From contig JBAOHO010000008.1 of assembly GCA_037045355.1 (NCBI GenBank), positions 1 through 64,000 on the forward strand: a stretch of DNA of 64,000 nucleotides. Reading direction: 5' to 3'. Origin of the DNA: Candidatus Nanopelagicales bacterium (lineage in GTDB: Bacteria > Actinomycetota > Actinomycetes > S36-B12 > GCA-2699445). The position numbers were made by a program, and so were the translations under genes. Numbering within the stretch: the first letter of the stretch is position 1; every line of letters starts with the position of its first letter. Below the pieces are notes generated by a model. It saw nothing but the letters and a program-made list of their open reading frames with translations. It did no database searches and was not told the DNA's origin. This document shows, piece after piece, positions 1 through 8,414 of this stretch.

Positions 1-360
1 ACTTAACGGGGAATCGCACCCATCGCCTATAGCAGCCTTGTGCCCTTGTCCACCTGGCGCGCTGAGGAGGGGCAAGACAGTGCCAAGACCGCTGAGATGC
101 AGGCAGCCAGTGAGGCCGCCGACTCCCCGTTCGCAGTGATGGCCCGGAAGTATGGCGTCAGCGAGGCCCAGGTCTTGCTGCGCTGGGCAGTCCAGAAGGA
201 TTACGCCGTGCTGCCAAAGAGCACGTCTCCTGAGCGGATACGGGAGAATGCGGACCTTTTCTCGTTCGCGTTGGACGACGAAGACATGGCCGCCATCGCC
301 GCGATGGACCGCGGAACCGGCGTGGCGTGGCCCACTGGTGATCCGATGACGGGTGCGTAA
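1..360 (+). CDS. Aldo/keto reductase, C-terminal part (5' truncated by window edge)
   Basis: The readable part gives about 118 residues ending with the C-terminal helices of NAD(P)H-dependent aldo/keto reductases. The segments APIAYSSLVPLS, then SEAQVLLRWAVQKDYAVLPKS (strand and loop that bind the cofactor phosphate) and the terminal DDEDMAAIAAMDRG are typical of the family. The ATG at 40 lies inside the conserved core and is not the true start. An in-frame TAA stands at 4-6, directly before the conserved RGIAPIAYSS segment, so the gene may be interrupted there, or the first few bases of the window may be unreliable. Only the 3' end is visible, so the substrate cannot be guessed. Confidence 0.75.
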
Positions 361-393
361 GTGGGTGGATGTCCCCACGCAGAAAGTAGAAAG

Positions 394-467
394 TGGCCAG
401 GGGCGGGGTCGAACCGCCGACCTTCCGATTTTCAGTCGGACGCTCGTACCAACTGAGCTACCTGGCC
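394..467 (-). tRNA. tRNA-Phe (GAA)
   Basis: On the minus strand a 7-bp acceptor GGCCAGG/CCTGGCC, a D-arm, an anticodon stem TCCGA/TCGGA with loop CTGAAAA (anticodon GAA) and the T-loop GTTCGACCC fold into a standard tRNA. CCA is not encoded. It is the last of three tRNAs read leftward (Glu, Asp, Phe). Confidence 0.97.
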
Positions 468-493
468 GAAGGTCCGGTTCTCACCGGACCACG

Positions 494-567
494 CGACCCT
501 GACGGGACTTGAACCCGCGACCTCCGCCTTGACAGGGCGGCGCGCTAACCAACTGCGCCACAGGGCC
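494..567 (-). tRNA. tRNA-Asp (GTC)
   Basis: The minus strand shows an acceptor GGCCCTG/CAGGGTC, an anticodon stem CCGCC/GGCGG with loop CTGTCAA (anticodon GTC) and T-loop GTTCAAGTC. The spacing to the neighbours is 26 and 4 bp, consistent with one tRNA operon. Confidence 0.97.
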
Positions 568-571
568 TCAG

Positions 572-644
572 TACCCCCAACGGGGTTCGAACCCGTGTTA
601 CCGCCTTGAAAGGGCAGCGTCCTAGGCCACTAGACGATGGGGGC
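572..644 (-). tRNA. tRNA-Glu (TTC)
   Basis: The minus strand shows acceptor GCCCCCA/TGGGGGT with a G-U first pair, anticodon loop CTTTCAA (anticodon TTC) and T-loop GTTCGAACC. It is the first gene of the leftward tRNA cluster and is divergent from the Sua5 gene at 740. Confidence 0.97.
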
Positions 645-727
645 CGAGACTGACCCCTCACCAGCTGCGAAGCCGTTGAGGTGCCGCTTCAGCATAGGGG
701 ACGGCTTCAGCGATCTCCAACCCGGTC

Positions 728-733
728 GATACT
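728..733 (+). promoter_or_regulatory. Putative -10 element of a leaderless promoter
   Basis: GATACT ends six bases before the ATG at 740, so transcription would begin at or next to the start codon. The same 6-7 base spacing recurs at many genes of this window. No clear -35 is seen. Confidence 0.5.
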
Positions 734-739
734 GGTCAA

Positions 740-1717
740 ATGCCGCCTGCGGACCCCGACACTGTCGCCTCGGCGGCCGTGGTCTCGCTGCGCGCCGGGG
801 GGGTCGTCGCGCTGCCCACCGAGACCGTTTACGGGCTCGCCGCCGACGCCAGGGATCCGCAGGCAGTCGCGCGCATCTACGCGATCAAGGGTCGCCCCGC
901 GGACCATCCGCTCATCCTGCACGTCGCTGATTCCTCAGCTGTCGACTCCTGGGTCCGAGACGTACCCCGCTACGCCCGCCGGCTGATGACGTGCGCCTGG
1001 CCCGGACCTCTCACGCTCGTCCTGCCCCGCGCGCAGACCGTCGGCGACTGGGTCACCGGAGGGCAGGACACCGTGGCCATCCGAGTGCCGGACCACCCGC
1101 TGACGCTGCGCATCCTGCGCGACTTCGGCGGTGCGGTGGCGGCGCCGTCGGCCAACCGCTTCGGGCACGTGTCTCCCACCACGGCTGCTCATGTGATCGC
1201 CGACCTGACCGGACTACTCGATCCCGACCGAGACATGATCGTCGACGGCGGCCCGTGCCCGATCGGCGTGGAATCCACGATCGTCGACTGCACCGGCGCT
1301 GCCCCGGTCGTCCTGCGTCCCGGTCGCTACTCGGGAGACGAGATCACCGAACTCGGCGGCGTCCCCGTGGCACCCACCCGGGGGCGCAAGCCCCGGGTCT
1401 CCGGAACGTTGACGAGCCACTACGCGCCCACCGCGCGCGTTCACGTCGTGACCGCAGTGCCACAAGACTCGACCGGCGCCGGTCTGATCGCCGCAGCGGA
1501 TGTGCCGACCCCACCCGGAATGGTGCGGATCATGGCACCTGCCGACACCCGGGACTACGCTCAGCGCCTCTACTGGGCCCTGCGGGAGTCGGACGCACTG
1601 GCCCTCAGCGACGTGTTCGTCATCGCACCGTCCGACAGCAGCGGCTTGTCGGGGGCCGTGCGGGACCGAGTGCAGCGGGCCGCCGCGATGACGGACGAGC
1701 GGGGCGATCCCCGGTAA
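740..1717 (+). CDS. L-threonylcarbamoyladenylate synthase (Sua5/YrdC family)
   Basis: This 325-residue protein makes threonylcarbamoyl-AMP from threonine, bicarbonate and ATP, the first step of the t6A37 modification of ANN-decoding tRNAs. The YrdC domain covers about residues 8-190. It contains ALPTETVYGLAADA, the nucleotide-binding KGRP segment and the PSANRFGHVSPTTA motif. A C-terminal region of about 120 residues is the extra Sua5 domain, so it is the long Sua5 form rather than short TsaC. The ATG at 740 follows a leaderless -10 element and matches the family N-terminus. It sits beside the tRNA cluster but reads in the opposite direction. Confidence 0.93.
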   Translation: MPPADPDTVASAAVVSLRAGGVVALPTETVYGLAADARDPQAVARIYAIKGRPADHPLILHVADSSAVDSWVRDVPRYARRLMTCAWPGPLTLVLPRAQTVGDWVTGGQDTVAIRVPDHPLTLRILRDFGGAVAAPSANRFGHVSPTTAAHVIADLTGLLDPDRDMIVDGGPCPIGVESTIVDCTGAAPVVLRPGRYSGDEITELGGVPVAPTRGRKPRVSGTLTSHYAPTARVHVVTAVPQDSTGAGLIAAADVPTPPGMVRIMAPADTRDYAQRLYWALRESDALALSDVFVIAPSDSSGLSGAVRDRVQRAAAMTDERGDPR

Positions 1718-1744
1718 CTGTCGACTGTTGCTGCGCAGCTGTGC

Positions 1745-2092
1745 TCACCCGTAGCCGAGTTCGTGGAGCCGGTCGTCGTCGATCCCGAAGTGATGCGCGA
1801 TCTCGTGCACGACCGTGATCCGGACCTCGTCGACGACATCGGCGGGGGTGTGACACAACCGCAGGATCGGAATGCGGTAGATCGAGATCCGGTCCGGAAG
1901 AGCTCCTGCGTAGTGGGTGTCGCGACTTGTCAGCGGCACCCCTTGGTACAGCCCCAGCAGATACTCCCCGGGCGGCGGCCAGTCCTCCACGACGAACACG
2001 ACGTTGTCGACAAGTTCCGCAAGTTCGCGTGGCACCTGGTCCAGCGCGATGGCCACGAGATCCTCGAAGTCCTTCCGGGACATGTGGATCAT
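1745..2092 (-). CDS. Minimal zincin-like metallopeptidase family protein
   Basis: This protein of about 115 residues has the motif HEIAHHFGIDD near its C-terminus. That is an HExxHxxGxxD zinc site, typical of the small actinobacterial metallopeptidase family (DUF1025-like). The start is placed at the ATG giving MIHMSRKDFEDL, which matches the usual beginning of the family; the open frame extends 11 codons further but lacks conservation. The physiological substrate is unknown. It faces the Sua5 gene convergently, with only 27 bp between their ends. Confidence 0.85.
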   Translation of the reverse strand: MIHMSRKDFEDLVAIALDQVPRELAELVDNVVFVVEDWPPPGEYLLGLYQGVPLTSRDTHYAGALPDRISIYRIPILRLCHTPADVVDEVRITVVHEIAHHFGIDDDRLHELGYG

Positions 2093-2112
2093 GGCCCGAG
2101 CCTGACATGACA

Positions 2113-2143
2113 CCGCCCCGCCCACCAGCGGTGAACGGGGCGG
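2113..2143 (-). terminator. Hairpin, possible terminator of the 2160-2654 gene
   Basis: CCGCCCCG at 2113-2120 pairs with CGGGGCGG at 2136-2143 around a 15-base loop. It lies just beyond the stop of the minus-strand gene upstream. No U-tract follows, as is common in high-GC actinobacteria. Confidence 0.5.
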
Positions 2144-2159
2144 CTCGCTGACAGCGGAA

Positions 2160-2654
2160 TCAGTCGATCACGCGAGCGACCTCGACTTCCGTCACGACCT
2201 TGCGGGTCAGCCGGAACGTGGTGACGGCTTCACCCGGGTTGAAGTCACCCATCATGCAGATCTGCTTGCGGCCACCGATCTTCTCGCAATCCGCCTGCGG
2301 GAACTCGGCCTTGACCTCTGACTGCGTTGAGCCGACTCCGGTGCCTCCGGTCGTGCGCTCCGCAGCCGAGCGAGTACCGACACCGATCACCCGCTTGTCG
2401 TACAAGGTCACTTCGAGGTCGTCGCCGTCGGGACCGTACTTGAATACGGTCACGGACCCGAGGATCTCGTTCTGCACCTTCTCGCGGGAGTCCGGCTGCC
2501 CCTTCTTCTTGATGACCTGCTTCTGGGTGTTGTCGAGCTTGACCTTGGCGATGCCCACCTCGGGGTTGATACGAGCTTGTGCGCTGGGCGCCGCGGCCAG
2601 GACGAGCGCGGCCGCGGCGGCTCCGGTGACGGCGATGTGTGTGATTCGAGTCAT
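2160..2654 (-). CDS. Secreted protein of unknown function
   Basis: The 164-residue product starts MTRITHIAVTG and has an alanine-rich signal peptide ending near AQA (about residues 1-27), so it should be exported. The mature part is lysine-rich at its start (IAKVKLDNTQKQVIKKKGQPD) and then reads as beta strands with two cysteines (DCEKIGG, QICMMG). The pattern of a small domain tested for change with sequence distance (SQSEVKAEFP) recalls SmpA/BamE-like or secreted actinobacterial proteins, but I do not recognise a family with certainty. The longer open frame to 2840 has no coding character. Confidence 0.7.
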   Translation of the reverse strand: MTRITHIAVTGAAAAALVLAAAPSAQARINPEVGIAKVKLDNTQKQVIKKKGQPDSREKVQNEILGSVTVFKYGPDGDDLEVTLYDKRVIGVGTRSAAERTTGGTGVGSTQSEVKAEFPQADCEKIGGRKQICMMGDFNPGEAVTTFRLTRKVVTEVEVARVID

Positions 2655-2856
2655 GGCGAAACAGTAGAGCGCTGCTCCCGCGCCGGCCGTCATTGGCGCG
2701 ACCGGCGTTCCTCTTGAGGTTCTCCCTCTCACTCGAGGTCCTTCCTCCCACTCGCCTCCCACTCGCTTTTCCCACTCGCGTTCGCGGGTCTCCCCGGCTC
2801 TCCTCGGGTTCTCGTCGGTCGAGTGATGCCCGACATGCATCCCCGCGACTCCTGAC

Positions 2857-2862
2857 TACGGT
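2857..2862 (+). promoter_or_regulatory. Putative -10 element of a leaderless promoter
   Basis: TACGGT ends six bases before the ATG at 2869. It supports that ATG as the true start of the following, frame-shifted gene. Confidence 0.55.
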
Positions 2863-2868
2863 TGGGGG

Positions 2869-4483
2869 ATGACCCAGGCCCAGAACCCGCCCGCGAAGAA
2901 GACACCGCACAGCGCTGCGACGCAGCAGTCCGCGGAGCAGGAGACTCCGGCGCAGCAGCCCCCGGCGCGGAAGCGCGCGACGAAGAAGTCCGCTGCGAAG
3001 CAGTCCACTGCCGGCAAGGCGAGTACACGGAAGGCCGCCACGCAGAAGACCAGCCCGAAGAAGCCCGCCACGCAGAAGACCGCGAGCGAAGCGGACACCC
3101 GCCGCGAAGTCCGCTACCAAGCAAACCCCCGCCCGCAAGACCACTGCCACGAAGTCCGCCGCCGCCCGAAAGCCCGCGGCCAAGACCTCCGGCGCCCAGC
3201 CGTCGTCGCGAGCCAAGAAGACGTCGCCGGCCGCCGACGTGTCCAGCACCACGGCCCGACCGCGCCGGGAGCACGACCTGGTCTTGTTCGGGGCCACGGG
3301 TTTCACGGGCCAACTCGTGGCCAAACACCTGATCCGCACCACGCCTGCATCGCTGCGGATCGCGCTGGCCGGTCGCAGCGAGGGCAAACTCGGGCAGGTC
3401 GTCAAACAGATCGGCGGTCGCGCCTACGACCTGCCGCTGGTGATCGCCAACTCCGACGATCCCCGCAGCCTTGCCGCCATGGCGCAATCCACGACAGCCC
3501 TGATCACCACCGTCGGCCCCTACGCGAAGTACGGTCTGCCGCTGGTCGGGGCGTGCGCTGACGCCGGCACCAACTACTGCGACCTCACCGGCGAGGTGCT
3601 GTTCATGCGCGACAGCATCGACCGGTACGACGCCAAGGCCCGCTCCACCGGGGCGCGGATCGTGCACTCGTGCGGCTTCGACTCCATCCCCAGCGACCTC
3701 GGGGTCCTGGCCCTGTCGATGGCGATCGCCAACGACGATGCGGACGCTCGTATGCTCGCCACCCGCCTGGTCGTGCGCAGCGCACGCGGCGGCATCAGCG
3801 GTGGGACCATCGCTTCGGGCATGCTCGAGGCGGAACGCGCGCGCGGCGACGAGCGGGCGCGCGAAGTGCTCGACGACCCCTACTCCCTGTCGCCGGACCG
3901 CGCCGCAGAACCCACCCCAGGGGACGACCCCGACCCCCGCAGTCCGCTGCGCGACGAGGTGACGGGTACGTGGCTGACGCCCTTCCTGATGGGCTCCATC
4001 AACACCCGCGTCGTCCGGCGCAGCAACGCGTTGCAGGACTACCGCTACGGCCGGCAGTTCCGCTACTCCGAGTACCTGAGCACCGGCGGTGGCCCGGGCG
4101 GGCGACTCGCCGCCACCGGGATCGCCACCGCCATGGCAGCCGGGGAGTTCGCCATGAGCCTGGCCCCGGCGCGAGACCTGCTTCAGCGGTTCCTCCCGGA
4201 CCCCGGCGAGGGCCCCAGCGAACGCACCCGCGCCAAGGGGTACTTCTCGATCCTGCTCCACACCCGCACGAATACCGGAGTGCAGTACCGGGCGACCGTC
4301 GCCGCGCAAGGTGACCCCGGATATGCGGCGACCTCGATGATGCTGGCGACCTCAGGGCTCACGCTGGCCGGGACGGGGTTGACCGAGCGCGCCGGGGTGC
4401 TCACACCGGCCACTGCCATGGGGGAGACCTTGATCACCAACCTCAAGGCCGCGGGCATGACCATCGAGGCGGCCCGGGCCTGA
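2869..4483 (+). CDS. Saccharopine-dehydrogenase-like trans-acting enoyl reductase with a histone-like Lys/Ala tail; apparent +1 frameshift near 3085
   Basis: From GTG 3239 the frame encodes a 414-residue NAD(P)-binding oxidoreductase: HDLVLFGATGFTGQLVAKHL is the Rossmann motif and GFDSIPSDLG is typical. It belongs to the saccharopine dehydrogenase/trans-acylating enoyl reductase family linked to lipid synthesis in mycobacteria. The true start is probably ATG 2869, behind a leaderless promoter. That frame gives a Lys/Ala/Thr/Pro-rich tail (AKKT, KRATKKSAAK, RKAATQKT), and the same composition continues in the next frame from about 3086 to 3238 (KSATKQTPARKTT). No start codon exists in the second frame between 2870 and 3239. 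Either one base was lost or gained near 3081-3088, or the two parts are read separately. The joined protein would be about 537 residues. Confidence 0.75.
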
Positions 4484-4502
4484 GAAGCTCCAGGTCTGCG
4501 TC

Positions 4503-4560
4503 GAGGCCAGTGCCTGAGTGGAGGGCAGGGCCAGTGCCAGTGGAGGGCGGGGCCTGCGCC
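4503..4560. repeat. Imperfect short tandem repeat, intergenic
   Basis: Two imperfect copies of a unit GTGGAGGGC(A/G)GGGCC with a GTGCC prefix lie between the enoyl-reductase gene and the ABC transporter gene. This is one of many short tandem repeats in the window. Confidence 0.5.
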
Positions 4561-4650
4561 GACGAACTACGGTCCGGTCACTTCCGTGACCCGAATGTGA
4601 CGTCTAGGTCACGGTGGACCCGACCTCCCCACCGAATTTGGGGCGCCGCC

Positions 4651-4656
4651 TAGCCT
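4651..4656 (+). promoter_or_regulatory. Putative -10 element of a leaderless promoter
   Basis: TAGCCT ends six bases before the ATG at 4663 of the ABC transporter ATPase gene. Confidence 0.55.
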
Positions 4657-4662
4657 GTCCCC

Positions 4663-5832
4663 ATGACCGACAGCGTGATCTCCGCCCGCGGCGTGTGCAA
4701 GGACTTCGGCAGCACCAAAGCCCTGGACAAGTTCGAACTCGAAGTGGCCCCCGGCGAGGTCCACGGGTTCCTTGGGCCCAACGGCGCCGGCAAGACCACA
4801 TTCCTGCGCATCCTCATGGGGCTGATCCAGCGCGACGAGGGCGTGCTGACCATCATGGACCTGGACCCCTGGCAGGACGCCATCTCGCTGCATCGCGACA
4901 TCGCCTACGTGCCCGGGGACGTCGAGTTGTGGCCCGACCTCACCGGCGGCCAGACCATCGACCTGCTGCTGCGCATGCGCAAGGTCGACCCGATCCACCG
5001 CGACGACCTGATCGAACGTTTCAACCTCGACCCCACCGTCAAGGTCCGCGACTACTCCAAGGGCAACCGGCAGAAGATCGCTCTGATCGTCGCGTTCGCC
5101 GCCGATGTCCCCCTCTACATGTTCGACGAGCCCACCGATGGCCTCGACCCGCTGATGGCGCAGTCCTACCGCGAGTGTGTCGCCGAAGTCCGTGACGCCG
5201 GCGGCACCGTGCTGTTGTCGAGCCACATCATGAGCGAGGTCGAAGCCGTCGCCGACCGCATCACCCTGATCCGCAGTGGCCGCACTCTTGAGACCGGCAC
5301 TCTGGCCGAACTGCGCCACCTCACCCGGATGCAGGTCAGCGCCACGACCGCGCGACCCGTCGCCGGACTCGTCGACAACGAACTCATCCACGACTTGACG
5401 ATCGACGCCGACACCTTCACCTGCGACATCGGCCCCGAGGGTCTCGAACCCCTGCTGGCCGCCGTGCAGCAGGCCGGCCCGATCATGCTGGACTGTCGCC
5501 CGCCCAGCCTCGAGGAGATCTTCCTGCGCCACTACGGCGAGGAGGAGAAGACGACCGTCGACGACTTGTTCGACGGGCAAGCGGACGCGGGGCAGTTTGG
5601 CGCGGGGCAGGTGCCACCACCGCCCGTGGACCTCGCCGATGGCTCTTCGACTGCTGCGAGCGGTCACTCCGACGGCACCGAGCAATCCCACGACGACCAT
5701 GCCCCCGACGGACATGCCCCCGACGGGCATGCCCCCGACGGGCATGCCCCCGACGGGCAATCCCCCGACCCAGACAACTCAGGCCGCGACGAGGACAGCG
5801 AGAACGGCCACGAGGCGAAGGTGCCGTCGTGA
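4663..5832 (+). CDS. ABC transporter ATP-binding protein
   Basis: This 389-residue ATPase energises the permease that follows, and its stop overlaps the permease start by four bases (GTGA). Walker A GPNGAGKTT is at residues 38-46, a signature-like YSKGNRQK near 130 and Walker B with LYMFDEPTDGLDP near 150. The first 310 residues match DrrA-like exporter ATPases. The remaining about 75 residues form an acidic, low-complexity tail containing four exact or near-exact APDGH repeats, which is unusual for the family and comes from a 15-bp tandem repeat. The substrate cannot be inferred; such pairs often export drugs or lipids. Confidence 0.9.
   Translation: MTDSVISARGVCKDFGSTKALDKFELEVAPGEVHGFLGPNGAGKTTFLRILMGLIQRDEGVLTIMDLDPWQDAISLHRDIAYVPGDVELWPDLTGGQTIDLLLRMRKVDPIHRDDLIERFNLDPTVKVRDYSKGNRQKIALIVAFAADVPLYMFDEPTDGLDPLMAQSYRECVAEVRDAGGTVLLSSHIMSEVEAVADRITLIRSGRTLETGTLAELRHLTRMQVSATTARPVAGLVDNELIHDLTIDADTFTCDIGPEGLEPLLAAVQQAGPIMLDCRPPSLEEIFLRHYGEEEKTTVDDLFDGQADAGQFGAGQVPPPPVDLADGSSTAASGHSDGTEQSHDDHAPDGHAPDGHAPDGHAPDGQSPDPDNSGRDEDSENGHEAKVPS
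5701..5760 (+). repeat. 15-bp tandem repeat, 4 units, in frame
   Basis: Four units of GCCCCCGACGGGCAT encode APDGH repeats in the C-terminal tail of the ABC ATPase. The last unit differs at its end (Q for H). Confidence 0.95.
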
Positions 5833-7412
5833 TCGGAGTCGGCAGCCTGCTGCGTTTCGACCTGTCCCGCGACAGGGTCCGGGTCCTGCTGTGGGTCGTC
5901 CTGCTCGGTCTGATGGTGATCGGGGTCGCATCATCGTGGGATCGCCTCTACCCGACGTCCGACGAGCGGCTGCAACTCGTGGCGATCCTGTCCGGCAACC
6001 CCGCGCTGACGGCTTTGCTCGGTCCGCTGAACAACCCGCTGTCCACCGGTGGTCTGACGGCGTGGCGGATCGGCGTCGGGATCGTTCTGGTGCTGGGCCT
6101 GGTCAACATCTTCACGATCACCCGCCACGTGCGCGGGGAAGAACAGTCCGGCCGCGCCGAGATGCTGCTCGCGGGACGCACCAGCCGCGTGGCGTCGTTG
6201 TGGGCGGCAGTGTTCGTCACTCTCATCGCCGCACTTGCGTTCGTCGCCATCGCGACCGGACTCATGGTCGCGGTCGGGCTGGCACCGGCCCCGTCGTTCC
6301 TGTTCGCAGCGACCGCCGCCGCTTCCGCCTGGGTGTTCACCGGAGTGTCCGCAGTGACCAACCAGATCACCCGGTCGTCCCGCGCCGCCAACGCGATCGC
6401 CGCGAGCATCCTGGTCCTCACGTGGGCGATCGCCGGGCTGGGCAACCTGCAGAACAACCTGCTGCAGTGGTTCTCGCCCTTCGGCTGGGTCAACAAGGCA
6501 GACCCCTTCGGCGGCAACCATTGGGAGGTCCTCATCGTCCCGCTGGGGGCCACGGCCATCCTGCTGGTCATCGCCACGGCGCTGCAGTCCCGACGCGACC
6601 TCGCGGCGGGAGCGCTGGCCGACCGCATCGGACCGGCCGAAGCGGGTGGAGCGTTGCGCGGCGCGCACTCCCTGGCCTGGCGGCTGGAACGCTCGACCCT
6701 GCTGTGGTGGGTGGTCGGCTACCTCGCCGTGGGCGCGTTCATCGGAGCCTCCCGTGACGCGTTGATCCAGTTCGCCGACAGCAGTCCCGCGCTGACTGAC
6801 ATCTTCGAAGCGCTCGGTGGCCCCGGCGCCATCATCGACGCGTTCCTGGCCACCTACATCGGCCTGGGTGGAGTGGTGGCCGCGTTCTTCGCGGTATCCA
6901 TCGTCATGCGGCTCGACCACGAGGAGCGGGCCGGGCATACCTCGGCGGCGCTGTCCACTGTGACCCGGCGCTCGCGCTGGCTGTCGGCCTATGTCCTGCT
7001 CGCGCTCGTGGGTTCGGCGTTGATCCTGATCGCGCTGGGTGGTGTCATCGGCCTCACGTTCGGGTTGCAGGGCGACTCGGGACTGAGCGAGGTGCCGCGC
7101 CTGCTACAGGCGTCACTGGCCTGGCTGCCGGCCATCGTGCTGGTCGTGGGACTCACCGTGGCGCTGATCGGGCTGCTGCCCCGGTGGGCGTCGGCCGCGT
7201 GGGTCATCGTGGCCGCATTCGCCCTGATCACCGAACTCGGCCCGGTGTTCGCGCTGCCGTCGTGGCTGGTGAACCTGTCGCCGTTCTCCCACATCGCGAA
7301 GGTGCCGGCGGAGTCGCTGTCAGCGGCCCCGCTGATCGCCTTGACGGTCAGCGGTCTGCTGCTGGCCATGATCGGATACATAGCGTTTCAGGTCCGCGAC
7401 ATCCGCACCTGA
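5829..7412 (+). CDS. ABC-2 type exporter permease (multi-spanning)
   Basis: The 527-residue protein has about 12 hydrophobic segments in two similar halves. The first half begins with RFDLSRDRVRVLLWVVLLGLMVIG and the second with WRLERSTLLWWVVGYLAVGAFIG. That matches the large actinobacterial ABC-2 permeases annotated as exporters of polyketide antibiotics or tetronasin-like compounds. GTG at 5829 overlaps the stop of the ATPase gene, so the two are translationally coupled. Its last 93 bp overlap the 3' end of cydB on the other strand, an unusually long convergent overlap. Confidence 0.88.
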   Translation: MIGVGSLLRFDLSRDRVRVLLWVVLLGLMVIGVASSWDRLYPTSDERLQLVAILSGNPALTALLGPLNNPLSTGGLTAWRIGVGIVLVLGLVNIFTITRHVRGEEQSGRAEMLLAGRTSRVASLWAAVFVTLIAALAFVAIATGLMVAVGLAPAPSFLFAATAAASAWVFTGVSAVTNQITRSSRAANAIAASILVLTWAIAGLGNLQNNLLQWFSPFGWVNKADPFGGNHWEVLIVPLGATAILLVIATALQSRRDLAAGALADRIGPAEAGGALRGAHSLAWRLERSTLLWWVVGYLAVGAFIGASRDALIQFADSSPALTDIFEALGGPGAIIDAFLATYIGLGGVVAAFFAVSIVMRLDHEERAGHTSAALSTVTRRSRWLSAYVLLALVGSALILIALGGVIGLTFGLQGDSGLSEVPRLLQASLAWLPAIVLVVGLTVALIGLLPRWASAAWVIVAAFALITELGPVFALPSWLVNLSPFSHIAKVPAESLSAAPLIALTVSGLLLAMIGYIAFQVRDIRT

Positions 7413-8405
7413 CGTCACGGGCGTCGCGATCCGGCGGCGGAACACGTAGTAGTTCCACCCCTGGTACAGCAACACGATGGGGAACATGACCACCGCGACG
7501 ATCGTCATGACCTGCAGCGCATAAGCGCCACTGGCGGTGTTGGCGACGGTGAGGTTGTTCGCGGTCGCCAGCGACGACACCATGACGTTCGGATACAAGC
7601 TCGAGAACAACGTCGCCACCATCGCGCCGATACCCACCGCGCTGGCCGCGAACCCGACCCCGTCGCGGCCCCGAGCCCCGAACAGCAGACCCGCGGCCGC
7701 GCCACTGACGGCCAGCACCATGAACGCCACCGTCAACGCGTTCACGGACTCGGACACGATCGCGGTGTAGATCACCCACACCACGGCCAGGACAAGCGCG
7801 ACGCGGCCGGTGATCGCCGCCACCCGGGCACTGCGCTCCCGCACACTGCCGGTGGTCTTCAGTGTCAGGAACGCCGCACCGTGAGACAGACACACCACGG
7901 TAAGAGCCACCCCCGTGGTCAGGCCGTACGGCGTCAACAGGTCCCAGAACGTTCCGGCGTACTCCTGGTCACCGCCGATCGGCAGACCCACCAGCAGGTC
8001 GCCGAGGCCCACTCCCAGCAGCAGAGGCACGAGCAGGCTGGATACTGACAACGCCCAACTCCAGCCCGAGCGCCACCGATCAGAGTCGCGTTTGCCGCGG
8101 TACTCGAACGACACTCCGCGCACGATCAGGGCGACGAGAATGACCACGAGCGCCAGGTACAGCGACGAGAACATGGTCGCGTACCAGCCGGGGAACGCCG
8201 CGAAGATCGCCGCGCCACCCACGATCAGCCACACCTCATTGGCGTCCCAGAACGGGCCGATCGTGTTGATCGCCACTCGGCGTTCGGTGTCGTTGCGGCC
8301 CACGAACCGGTGCAGCACGCCCACGCCGAGGTCGAAACCTTCCAGCACGAAGAACCCGACCCAGAAGATCGCGATGATCACGAACCAGATGACAGTCAGA
8401 TCCAT
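7320..8405 (-). CDS. cydB: Cytochrome bd ubiquinol oxidase subunit II
   Basis: CydB is the second membrane subunit of the high-affinity bd oxidase, which reduces oxygen with quinol. The start MDLTVIWFVIIAIFWVGFFVLEGFDLGVG is characteristic, as are IGPFWDANEVWLIVGGA and about eight transmembrane segments. It lies nine bases after cydA in one operon. No cydDC genes follow. The C-terminal 30 residues (rich in Gln and Asp) run into the end of the convergent permease gene and are poorly conserved in appearance. Confidence 0.95.
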   Translation of the reverse strand: MDLTVIWFVIIAIFWVGFFVLEGFDLGVGVLHRFVGRNDTERRVAINTIGPFWDANEVWLIVGGAAIFAAFPGWYATMFSSLYLALVVILVALIVRGVSFEYRGKRDSDRWRSGWSWALSVSSLLVPLLLGVGLGDLLVGLPIGGDQEYAGTFWDLLTPYGLTTGVALTVVCLSHGAAFLTLKTTGSVRERSARVAAITGRVALVLAVVWVIYTAIVSESVNALTVAFMVLAVSGAAAGLLFGARGRDGVGFAASAVGIGAMVATLFSSLYPNVMVSSLATANNLTVANTASGAYALQVMTIVAVVMFPIVLLYQGWNYYVFRRRIATPVTSGADVADLKRYVSDHGQQQTADRQGDQRGR

Positions 8406-8414
8406 CGCATGTCC

